Source: DASYXT01 sp035934555 (lineage in GTDB: Bacteria; Verrucomicrobiota; Verrucomicrobiia; Limisphaerales; UBA8199). Taken from it: a DNA stretch of 64,000 nt. The position numbers and the translations under genes were made by a program. The notes under the pieces were generated by a model. The model had not been told where the DNA came from. It did no database searches and saw only the letters and a program-made list of their open reading frames with translations. The stretch's first letter is position 1. Every line of letters starts with the position of its first letter. This document shows, piece by piece, positions 9,489 to 16,716 of this stretch. Where the stretch lies: contig DASYXT010000098.1 in NCBI GenBank assembly GCA_035934555.1, positions 18,781 to 82,780 on the forward strand. The letters are read 5' to 3'.

Positions 9489-11134
9489 AGATCATCCTCC
9501 CGATACGACAACGTCGTGACCTCGTTGAGGCCGACATGGACAATGGCTTGAACTCGCTGGCGGACCCCGGTCGAATTCACTCTGCCCTCGCTTAAGATTC
9601 GATAAGTCTCGGAACGGGCACTGACCAGCAGAGCCACCTGCTTGAAAATATCCTCAGTCAGCCCGGGAACTTTCAGCAGCCAGGCAATGTTGGGAAAAAA
9701 GCCGCTGGATTGCCGGTAAGAAATGATCGCCTGAGCCAATTGTCGATCCAGACCCGGCAGGCACGATAGCACATCCAGACTGGCGGTATTGAGATTAATT
9801 GGCCCGCCAACCTGCTGACCTGAGACCGTGGTCACATCATCGGCAATGTCCATCAGCAATTCCGGACTGATGACGCGCGGGCCCGCAGGCTGGCCCGGCT
9901 GTCCTTGTTGCTGAGCGCGCGCGCCTTGGCGCCTCTGCGCGAGATTGGCAGCATTAAGGTCATTGCCCTGGTCTTGGCCGGCCGCGGTAACGTCGAGCAA
10001 ATCCGCGATACTCTGATACTGGTGTTGGCCTCGATACGCGACAATGGCCCGGGCGATGTCGGCGCTGATTCCCGGCACGCCCTTCAATGTACTTTCATCA
10101 GCCGTCTGAATATTGACGCGCGCTTGCCCGGAAGCGCTGACATTGTTCACGGATGAATCGACGGTGAACATGCCAGCCCAACCGCCGCCGACATCGCTGG
10201 CCTGAGAAGCACTGTCTAAAGCGCCGTCGCCTGCGCTCGAGGCATTGGGCAAAAACCCATTCTGATGTTCGTCATCTCCAAACAGCATCTGGCTGGTGAC
10301 GCCGCGCACCAGCAACAACTCCCGCACCGTTTCGAGTGCCCCGGCACGCGGTTGCGCCGGCGGCCGCAGTGACGCGTAGTACTCGGCTTCGCCCGCAACA
10401 GCATTAGTGGTATCAAGCGCCCCGCGCCAGCCGAGGATCGCGGTGATAATATCGGGCGTCATGCCATCGACCTGGGCGAGTTCGTTACTCGAAGCGTAAT
10501 TCACATTCAACCGGCTCTCTTCATCGCTCACCCCGTAAATGATGCCGCCCCCTTCGTCCTGACGCCCGCTGCGGAACACCCGAAACGCCCCGCGGCCCAA
10601 CGAAACATCGCGAAACTCGCCCGACGCGTTGAACAGCCGTCCGCTGTGGTTTTGCGCGCTGCGAGTTCGAGTGCGGGCATCCTGATAGAGCAGCGCCTTG
10701 GCGCGTTCGATTCCCGCCACCGCTAAATAACGCGCCTGTATCCGATCGCCGTAATTCTTCACCACCAGCAAGTCCATCCGCGCGGTGTGGAGCACCCCGA
10801 TGACGACCACCGCCAAGAGCGCCACGCACCACAGCACGCCGATGAGCACCGAACCGCGGACCGGAGCGCGAACCGGAGCGCGGACTTTAGTCCGCAGCAA
10901 TGTGCAATGGGTGGGCAAGCGCGGGAATTGTGGGAGACCTGCCATTCGAATATCGCTGCGGAGTGCAGCCCTATCCACGCAGTAGGTGCAAAAGTCGGCC
11001 GCGAGGTTTTGGACTGCGCCAGTCCTCTGGCGCTTTTGGCCGAGGCCAGTGTTTCGAAAGCGCCAGAGGGCTGGCGCAGTCCAAAACGCTGGCGCGCTGA
11101 CGCACTCCAATTGCGGCTCATGGTTCCACTTCAT
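9485..11134 (-). CDS. gspK: Minor pseudopilin GspK with repeat-derived leader
   Basis: This is the tip pseudopilin of the T2SS pseudopilus. From 11134 it has 549 residues. The prepilin cleavage and membrane region is RG/SVLIGVLWCVALLAVVVIG, with the Gly at residue 94, followed by the GspK domain with helix-hairpin-helix-like repeats (SRLNVNYASSNELAQVDGM; VNIQTADESTLKGVPGI; INLNTASLDVLSCLPGLD). Usual leaders are 6-25 residues. Here residues 1-94 are largely encoded by two palindromic repeats (11001-11100 and 10875-10970). An internal Met at residue 64 (10945) would shorten the leader to about 31 residues and skip the first repeat. The 3' end overlaps gspL. Confidence 0.88.
   Translation of the reverse strand: MKWNHEPQLECVSAPAFWTAPALWRFRNTGLGQKRQRTGAVQNLAADFCTYCVDRAALRSDIRMAGLPQFPRLPTHCTLLRTKVRAPVRAPVRGSVLIGVLWCVALLAVVVIGVLHTARMDLLVVKNYGDRIQARYLAVAGIERAKALLYQDARTRTRSAQNHSGRLFNASGEFRDVSLGRGAFRVFRSGRQDEGGGIIYGVSDEESRLNVNYASSNELAQVDGMTPDIITAILGWRGALDTTNAVAGEAEYYASLRPPAQPRAGALETVRELLLVRGVTSQMLFGDDEHQNGFLPNASSAGDGALDSASQASDVGGGWAGMFTVDSSVNNVSASGQARVNIQTADESTLKGVPGISADIARAIVAYRGQHQYQSIADLLDVTAAGQDQGNDLNAANLAQRRQGARAQQQGQPGQPAGPRVISPELLMDIADDVTTVSGQQVGGPINLNTASLDVLSCLPGLDRQLAQAIISYRQSSGFFPNIAWLLKVPGLTEDIFKQVALLVSARSETYRILSEGRVNSTGVRQRVQAIVHVGLNEVTTLSYREDDL
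10875..10970. repeat. REP family B element inside the gspK leader
   Basis: The arm GGAGCGCGGACTTTAGTCCG starts at 10875 and runs to about 10900. A decayed inverted partner (GCTGCGGAGTGCAG) lies near 10955-10970. Read on the minus strand the intact arm encodes LLRTKVRAP, immediately before the prepilin cleavage site of GspK. A shorter repeat of GAACCGGAGCGCG precedes the arm. Confidence 0.7.
11001..11100. repeat. REP family A element inside the gspK leader
   Basis: Two inverted arms of about 30 bp, carrying GGACTGCGCCAG and CTGGCGCAGTCC with CTCTGGCGCTTT / AAAGCGCCAGAG, surround a short loop containing TGGCCGAGGCCA. It is about 90% identical to the copy at 11913-12012. On the minus strand it is translated as part of the GspK N-terminus (SAPAFWTAPALWRF). 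Confidence 0.85.
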
Positions 11135-11137
11135 GCA

Positions 11138-12070
11138 TCATTGGGTTGGCGATGGCAACGAACTTGGCCCGGGCATTTCCATGCCGGATCCCTGCCCAGG
11201 TCCGTTTGCATCGGGCCGCTGTGTTAGCACCAGGCGGGCGACCGTCTGGAACACCAGTGGCGGCCTGCGCAACGGCACGTCAGGGTTGATGGGTTTGGAC
11301 GCCGAATCGGAATTAAAGAGCAGCGTCAGCCGAACCGCCTCGGGCAGCATGTTCTGATCTGATTGCTGGCTCGACGGAGCCTTTTGCCGGCCCAACCGGC
11401 CCAATCCATCCGCGCTGCCCCAGCTATCGTACCAATCAAGCCCGTCGAAATACTCGAACCGCACCCCCACCAGGCCGGTGGCGATCTCCTCCTGGTTGCC
11501 TCCCGACAACGGGTTCAACGCCATCCGCGGATTTCTTCGTCGCCACAAACCGAACTGGCCGGTCTCGGGATCCTTGTCCATGTAATAGCTGATCTCGCAA
11601 AAATCACCTTCCTGCGGGTGGCGCGGGGTGTAGTTATGCGTCGCGAAGTCCAGATTGTCCGCAACCATTTGCCCGAGGGTGCGGTGCATGCCCAGCAACG
11701 CCGCATCCGGCGACAACCGGCACGCATTGCGCAGGTCGGCCGCCAATAATTCCGCCGCCACTCGCGCGTTCTGAATCGTGTCCACGCGCGGCTCGATAAT
11801 CTTCTGGCTGGAAAATGCAGCGCTCAGGCAAAGGTACGCGCTAACGAGAATCAACGAAGCTAAGGCCGCACCGATCACTACTTCAATCAGCGTAAAGCCG
11901 CCGGTCAAGGCCGCGAGGTTTTGGACTGCGCCAGCCTTCTGGCGCTTTTGGCCGAGGCCAGTGTTTCGAAAGCGCCAGAGGGCTGGCGCAGTCCAAGACG
12001 CTGGCGCGCTGACACACCCCAATTGCCGTCCATGGTCCCGTTTAATGGGCAATGGCAAAAGGGCGCTCAT
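11138..12070 (-). CDS. gspJ: Minor pseudopilin GspJ with repeat-derived leader
   Basis: The protein has 310 residues from 12070. The class III signal reads TGG/FTLIEVVIGAALASLILVS, with the cleavage Gly at residue 58 and Glu at +5 of the mature protein. The C-terminal domain fits GspJ (EISYYMDKDPETGQFGLWRR; IATGLVGVRFEYFDGLDWYD). Residues ~18-55 are encoded by a family A palindromic repeat. A TTG codon right after the repeat (MTGGFTLIE if used) is an alternative start and would give a 4-residue leader. The start overlaps the gspI stop by 4 bp and the gene ends 3 bp before gspK, so coupling favours the long form. Confidence 0.87.
   Translation of the reverse strand: MSALLPLPIKRDHGRQLGCVSAPASWTAPALWRFRNTGLGQKRQKAGAVQNLAALTGGFTLIEVVIGAALASLILVSAYLCLSAAFSSQKIIEPRVDTIQNARVAAELLAADLRNACRLSPDAALLGMHRTLGQMVADNLDFATHNYTPRHPQEGDFCEISYYMDKDPETGQFGLWRRRNPRMALNPLSGGNQEEIATGLVGVRFEYFDGLDWYDSWGSADGLGRLGRQKAPSSQQSDQNMLPEAVRLTLLFNSDSASKPINPDVPLRRPPLVFQTVARLVLTQRPDANGPGQGSGMEMPGPSSLPSPTQ
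11913..12012. repeat. REP family A element inside the gspJ leader
   Basis: This is the second copy of the palindromic element at 11001-11100, in the same orientation, with arms around 11918-11947 and 11969-11998 and a loop holding GGCCGAGGCCAGTG. It is translated in frame as part of the GspJ leader. Confidence 0.85.
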
Positions 12071-12513
12071 CGTCTTCTCCTGTTGGAGTTGGAGCCGGAA
12101 CGGCGGTCATGACGCTGGGTCGGCTCGTTCTGCAGCGACTCTTGCGGTGTCTCGAATAACAACGTGCGCAATTCGAAGAGAGTCTGCCCATTAGCTGCTT
12201 GCTCGATTGTCACCGTCACATCATGCAAGCCCTCGAACTCGGTGCCCTTGATGGTCTGCTTCCATTTGTACAACGAGAACTCGCTCCCAAAATCGCCGCC
12301 GGTATCCCCATCGGTGTAGTCGCCTTCGGCCCTAAGCGTCTCGATGCGCCCCTGGGCCAGCAGCGCCGCCGTCGTTTGCAGTTCGGATTCCTTGCTCGAA
12401 CTCAGTGCATTGGTAATCCCCTCTGTTAACCCCGCCACGGCAATGCCCAGAATCAAAATTGCCACAATGACTTCTACAAGAGAGAACCCTGCGTTATAGG
12501 AGCGAGCTGTCAT
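12067..12513 (-). CDS. gspI: Minor pseudopilin GspI
   Basis: The protein has 148 residues. It has a short 9-residue leader MTARSYNAG, then FSLVEVIVAILILGIAVAGL, the canonical prepilin membrane helix with Glu+5. The C-terminal part (ALLAQGRIETLRAEGDYTDG and an immunoglobulin-like LYKWKQTIKGTEFEGLHDVT) fits GspI. It helps form the pseudopilus tip with GspJ and GspK. It overlaps gspH and gspJ by 4 bp each. Unlike its neighbours it carries no repeat in the leader. Confidence 0.88.
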   Translation of the reverse strand: MTARSYNAGFSLVEVIVAILILGIAVAGLTEGITNALSSSKESELQTTAALLAQGRIETLRAEGDYTDGDTGGDFGSEFSLYKWKQTIKGTEFEGLHDVTVTIEQAANGQTLFELRTLLFETPQESLQNEPTQRHDRRSGSNSNRRRR

Positions 12514-13166
12514 TGGCGTGCCAGTTCGCCAACCCGCACCCGCGCTGTTACCGGGTTGAGCTTTAGTGTTAAGCCAAATCCTTGCCGGTCCCGCAAGATG
12601 AGCTCGCGCTGGTCCGCCGTCCCGTCGGGATAAAAGGCGAGCGCGTTGGCAGACTGCACGTCCGCGGCGCTGTGCTTGCGCGTATCGGCGTCGGAGGAAC
12701 CGGCGGCGGCCGTTGTTTCCTCGGTGTCAGGAATCTCGATTCGGATCGAAATCCGCTTATCCAACTCTCCGGTGCTGCCGGGTACATCCCGGAGCGGCTC
12801 GAACTGTTGCGGACCGGTTTCGCGGACGCGCCTTTCCACCGCATAGCGGCCTGCGCTGACATCCAGCCGAACCCGATGTTCCTGGTTGTGGCTGACGGCT
12901 TCGCTAGAGGCGAGCTCGAACGCATCGAGCAGGCTGCGGCTGGTCGAGCGCAACACCGCATCCTGGTAGCTGCCCGTCATCTCGGGCAGCATGATGGCGG
13001 TCAAAATCCCCACCAGCACGCACACGACCATCAACTCGATGAGCGTGAACCCCGGAGCGCGGACTACAGTCCGCAGCGATGTTCTAGAATCTCGCGCCCT
13101 AGGACCTTGCTGCGGACTAAAGTCCGCGCTCCACCCCTCCGCCTCGCGTGTCGCTCTTGTGCGCAT
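12510..13166 (-). CDS. gspH: Minor pseudopilin GspH with repeat-derived leader
   Basis: The start at 13166 lies 2 bp beyond the gspG stop. The frame is open to 13334, but that would bury the start deep in gspG. The protein has 218 residues. The cleavage site is APG/FTLIELMVVCVLVGILTAI with Gly at residue 39, followed by the GspH domain (LLDAFELASSEAVSHNQEHR). Residues about 11-38 are encoded by a family B palindromic repeat (13053-13132), which reads GWSADFSPQQ and LRTVVRAP. The 3' end overlaps gspI by 4 bp. It is a minor component of the pseudopilus tip. Confidence 0.87.
   Translation of the reverse strand: MRTRATREAEGWSADFSPQQGPRARDSRTSLRTVVRAPGFTLIELMVVCVLVGILTAIMLPEMTGSYQDAVLRSTSRSLLDAFELASSEAVSHNQEHRVRLDVSAGRYAVERRVRETGPQQFEPLRDVPGSTGELDKRISIRIEIPDTEETTAAAGSSDADTRKHSAADVQSANALAFYPDGTADQRELILRDRQGFGLTLKLNPVTARVRVGELARQ
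13053..13132. repeat. REP family B pair (REPIN-like) inside the gspH leader
   Basis: The two arms, GGAGCGCGGACTACAGTCCG at 13053 and its inverted partner ending AAAGTCCGCGCTCC at 13132, are separated by about 28 bp and would form a long hairpin. The whole element is translated in frame on the minus strand just ahead of the GspH cleavage site. Confidence 0.85.
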
Positions 13167-13168
13167 CG

Positions 13169-13597
13169 TTACCAATTGCCGATGTCTGCTGCCTCGCCTT
13201 CGCCACCATCGACGCCGTCGGAGCCGCGTGACCAAATGTCGTAACTGGCGGCGTGATGGGTCCCGGGGTAGCGGTATTGAAACGCATTCCCCCAGGGGTC
13301 GAGGCGGATTTGCTGGATATAGGGGCCGCGCCATTTGTTGGCGCCGTCGCCGGGCGCTTCGGTCAGCACGCGCAACCCTTCCTCGGTGGTCGGATACCGG
13401 TCCATGTGGATGTAGAACCGCTCGACGGCCGACTGCAGCTCGGCGATGTTGCTTTTTGCAGCGCTGACTTTGGCGTCGTGCGTTGTGCCGATAAACTGCG
13501 GAATAATCGTCACGGCAAGTATGCCGAGGATGACCACCACGACCATCAGCTCGATGAGAGTAAATCCGGCTCCGCGCCGCGACCTTTCGTTTTTCAT
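13169..13597 (-). CDS. gspG: Major pseudopilin GspG
   Basis: The protein has 142 residues and is the main subunit of the T2SS pseudopilus. The leader is MKNERSRRGAG (11 residues), then FTLIELMVVVVILGILAVTI. The conserved GspG C-terminus is present: RYPTTEEGLRVLTEAPGD, KWRGPYIQQIRLDPWGNAF and YDIWSRGSDGVDGGEGEAADI, which includes calcium-binding loop residues. It starts 29 bp after gspF. This is the most confidently assigned pseudopilin here. Confidence 0.95.
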   Translation of the reverse strand: MKNERSRRGAGFTLIELMVVVVILGILAVTIIPQFIGTTHDAKVSAAKSNIAELQSAVERFYIHMDRYPTTEEGLRVLTEAPGDGANKWRGPYIQQIRLDPWGNAFQYRYPGTHHAASYDIWSRGSDGVDGGEGEAADIGNW

Positions 13598-13626
13598 AGC
13601 GTGTCCTCTGAAGTGATTTCGCTGTG

Positions 13627-14889
13627 TTAATGAATAGCTCTGCTCATCCTGAAAATTGGCAACAGCAGCGCAATGACCATGAACCCGACGATTGCGCCCA
13701 CAACCAGAATCAGCACCGGTGCCAGCAGCGAGATCAGGGTCTTGATCCGCGCCCGCATATGGCGCTCTTCAATCTCAGCTACCTTCAGCAGCATGTCGTC
13801 CAGTGTCCCGGATGCCTCGCCCACATCGATCATCTGCACCACCGTCCCCGGGAACAGCCGCAGCTTCCGCAGCGGGCCGGCAAGCGAATCGCCCCCGCGC
13901 GTCTCCTCCGCGACCTGCGCCAGTTGCGCGGCCATCGCGCGGTTCCCAATCGTTTGCTCGACAATTTTCAACGCCGGCAAAAGCGACACGCCGCTTTTAA
14001 TTAACGTGCCGAGCGTGCGCGCAAAACGACTTAAGGCGGCAGTGCGGAAAATGGGGCCCAAAATGAACAGCCGCAGCCTCGCTTTATCCCACGCGGCGGC
14101 GCCCGCAGGCGAACGCACGTACCAGCGCGCACCCGCGATTCCAGCGATGACCGCGGCCAGCAACCACGGCCAGTAGGCGTGCAAAACGCCACTGACTTTC
14201 AGCAAAACCAGCGTCGGCCAGGGGAGCACCTTGAGCATCTCCTGCAACATCGTGAAGAGCCGCGGCAAGACCACCGTCAGCAGCACCGTCACCGTGATCA
14301 GTCCGAAGCTCAGGACGAACAGCGGGTAGGAAACCGCCGCGACCACTTCGCCGCGCACCTCCTCTTCGTGTTCGAGCAGATCGGCGAGGTCGGTCATCAC
14401 TTTGGGCAGCACGCCGGCTTCTTCGCCGACGCGCACCATGCTGACATATAAATTGCCAAACAACCGCGGGTGCTCGTCCAATGCGGTTGAAAATGCCGCG
14501 CCTTTCCACACCGATTGCGCCACCTGCTTCAGCACCTCCCGCAACGCCGGGTTCTCCTCCTCCGCCTGCAAGCTTTCCAACGCCTGCGGGATCGCAATCC
14601 CGGCGCCCAACAGCGCGCTCATCTCACGGGTGAATGCCGTGACCTCCTTTCGGCGCACGCTTCGGCCAAACACCGCGCTCGAAACCGCCCTCGCGCCTGT
14701 GCCCTCCTCGGCCGTTTCAATTGAGACCGGGCCGTCGCCCGCGCTTCCTGCCGAATCCAGCTCCAGTTTCGACGCGAAAAGACCCCGGCCCCCCAGTAGT
14801 TGCAGCGCACTTTTGCGGTCCTGCGCCTCGATCGCGCCCTCGACGGCGGCGCCGGTGCTCTCAACTGCCTCGTAGCGGAAAACGCTCAT
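13627..14889 (-). CDS. gspF: T2SS inner-membrane platform protein GspF
   Basis: The protein has 420 residues from ATG 14889. That ATG overlaps the gspE stop as ATGA and gives the normal N-terminus MSVFRYEAVESTGAAVEG. The frame upstream to 15120 is just antisense-like extension. Two T2SSF domains (about 75-200 and 280-405) are seen, with FTREMSALLGAGIAIPQALE and FARTLGTLIKSGVSLLPALK, and three membrane helices (VLSFGLITVTVLLTVVLPRL; WPWLLAAVIAGIAGARW; LILVVGAIVGFMVIALLLPI). It couples the ATPase to the pseudopilin lift. Confidence 0.95.
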   Translation of the reverse strand: MSVFRYEAVESTGAAVEGAIEAQDRKSALQLLGGRGLFASKLELDSAGSAGDGPVSIETAEEGTGARAVSSAVFGRSVRRKEVTAFTREMSALLGAGIAIPQALESLQAEEENPALREVLKQVAQSVWKGAAFSTALDEHPRLFGNLYVSMVRVGEEAGVLPKVMTDLADLLEHEEEVRGEVVAAVSYPLFVLSFGLITVTVLLTVVLPRLFTMLQEMLKVLPWPTLVLLKVSGVLHAYWPWLLAAVIAGIAGARWYVRSPAGAAAWDKARLRLFILGPIFRTAALSRFARTLGTLIKSGVSLLPALKIVEQTIGNRAMAAQLAQVAEETRGGDSLAGPLRKLRLFPGTVVQMIDVGEASGTLDDMLLKVAEIEERHMRARIKTLISLLAPVLILVVGAIVGFMVIALLLPIFRMSRAIH

Positions 14890-16499
14890 TCGACAGAATC
14901 GCCTGAGGAGACGCGCAGGATTTCTTCCAGCGAGGTGACGCCCGCGGCCGCCTTTTTCAGCGCATCCTCGTGCATTGTCGTCATGCTCTTGCGCGCGGCG
15001 GTCTTCAGTTCCGTGTTGGAACGCCGCTGCACGATCAATTCCCGCAGCTCCTGAGTAATTGGCAACAGTTCGAAAATGCCCACGCGCCCGCGGTACCCCG
15101 TTCCACGGCATTCCTCGCAACCGCGGCCGTGATAGAAAACACCCTCGACCGCGCGGCCACTCAAGGTCGCGATTTGCTCACGAATCGCCCCGCTGGGCGT
15201 GCTTTCGGCGCGGCACGCGGCGCAAATCCGCCGGACCAACCGTTGCGCCAGCACTCCTTCGAGCGCCGACGAAATCAGAAACGCTTCCACGCCCATATCG
15301 ACCAGCCGCGTCACGGCGCCGGTCGAATCGTTCGTATGCAGTGTGCTGAAGACTTGATGGCCGGTCAGCGCGGCGCGGATCGCTATCTCCGCGGTCTCAA
15401 AGTCCCGGATTTCCCCGACCATGATCACGTCCGGGTCTTGCCGCAGAATCGACCGCAGCCCATCGGCAAAGTTGAAATTGCGGCTCGGCCGCACGGGGAT
15501 TTGCGCCACGCCCGGCAACTCGTACTCGACCGGATCTTCAATAGTCAGAATTTTCAGTTCCGGGGTATAAATGCTGCGCAGAACGGAATAGAGCGTGGTG
15601 GTTTTGCCGCTGCCGGTCGGGCCGGTGGCCAGGAACAGCCCGTGCGGTTTCTCGACCAACAGCGCCATCACCGCCGCTCGCTGCGGATCCAGCCCCAGCT
15701 CGTCATACGTGAGCGCCTTCGAGTTCTTCTCCAGCAACCGCATCACCAGGCTCTCACCGTAAATCGTCGGCATCGTTCCCACGCGGATATCTACCCGCAT
15801 GCCGCGATGGTGGATTTGAATATGCCCATCCTGTGGGGCAAAGCGCTCGGCGATATTCATGTCGGCCATGATCTTGATGCGCGACACAAGAGCGGCGTGC
15901 AGTTGCTTCGGCGGTGGTGGTTGTTCCTGCAGCAACCCATCGATGCGGTAGCGCAATTGCAACGAATCCTCGAACGGCACAAAATGGATGTCGCTCGCCC
16001 CCTCCCCGAGCGCGGTCGAGATGATCAGGTTGACCAGGTTGACCACGGTCGGTTCGTTGGCCATCACCTCGATGTCGTGCAGGTTCTTGCCCTCGCCATT
16101 GGGGCTGCGCTCCGGCCCGAGCTCCTCGATCATCTTCTCGACGGTCACCTGGTAGGACGCAGCGATGCGCTCCTGGATTTGCTCCGCCGATGCTTGGATT
16201 TCCTCGACTTCCAAGCCGGTCAACAGCCGGATATCGTCGAGCACCTGCGCATCGGCCGGAGCCGCGCTGGCGACACGAATCACCCCATTGCTGATGCCCA
16301 GGGGTAACACGCGGTGGCGTTGGACAAAATCTGCCGGCAGCGCCCGGACAGCTTCGGTCGAGGGTTCGAGCGGTGTGGAAACGCCTTTGGCCGGCTCCTT
16401 CAGCGTGGGTCCATTTAGAGGCTCCGCGGCGGTGACCGCCGGATTTGTTCCAGCCGCCAGCCGAGTTTGTGCTTCCGTTGCCAGGCCACGCAATTCCAT
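14886..16499 (-). CDS. gspE: T2SS assembly ATPase GspE
   Basis: The protein has 537 residues. It has an N-terminal MshEN/N1E domain (about 50-140). The ATPase core has Walker A GPTGSGKTTTLYSVL, an Asp box (ILTIEDPVEYELPGV), Walker B DPDVIMVGEIRDFETAEIA and a His box (STLHTNDSTGAVTRLVDMG). A four-cysteine zinc motif (CAAC and CEEC) follows, as in GspE and PilB. It powers pseudopilus extension. As first gene of the minus-strand operon its promoter should lie in 16500-16704, where I see no convincing -35/-10 pair. Confidence 0.95.
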   Translation of the reverse strand: MELRGLATEAQTRLAAGTNPAVTAAEPLNGPTLKEPAKGVSTPLEPSTEAVRALPADFVQRHRVLPLGISNGVIRVASAAPADAQVLDDIRLLTGLEVEEIQASAEQIQERIAASYQVTVEKMIEELGPERSPNGEGKNLHDIEVMANEPTVVNLVNLIISTALGEGASDIHFVPFEDSLQLRYRIDGLLQEQPPPPKQLHAALVSRIKIMADMNIAERFAPQDGHIQIHHRGMRVDIRVGTMPTIYGESLVMRLLEKNSKALTYDELGLDPQRAAVMALLVEKPHGLFLATGPTGSGKTTTLYSVLRSIYTPELKILTIEDPVEYELPGVAQIPVRPSRNFNFADGLRSILRQDPDVIMVGEIRDFETAEIAIRAALTGHQVFSTLHTNDSTGAVTRLVDMGVEAFLISSALEGVLAQRLVRRICAACRAESTPSGAIREQIATLSGRAVEGVFYHGRGCEECRGTGYRGRVGIFELLPITQELRELIVQRRSNTELKTAARKSMTTMHEDALKKAAAGVTSLEEILRVSSGDSVE

Positions 16500-16716
16500 A
16501 CAGTGCTGCGCTCCCGGTTCAGGGGAGCCAATCCAACACGACCCAATCAGAAGAGATTTACCGCACCATTAGACACCACTTGTGGCAAAACGTTGCGCGA
16601 TTTTCAAGTAATTTTGGAAAAGAGGTTGGATTAGGCGGGATTCATGAGACTGGGGCCCACTTGAACTTCTTTCAATTGACGGGGTGCCCGCATAGATTGC
16701 CGCGGTGCAAGGTGCC

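Noticed and set aside
10875..13132. Repeats considered as a CRISPR array
   Set aside because: Copies are palindromic, irregularly spaced and inside coding genes. No cas gene is nearby.
14970..16307. 445-aa open frame on the + strand opposite gspE
   Set aside because: Antisense to the GspE ATPase with intact Walker motifs. Arg/His-rich, shadow frame.
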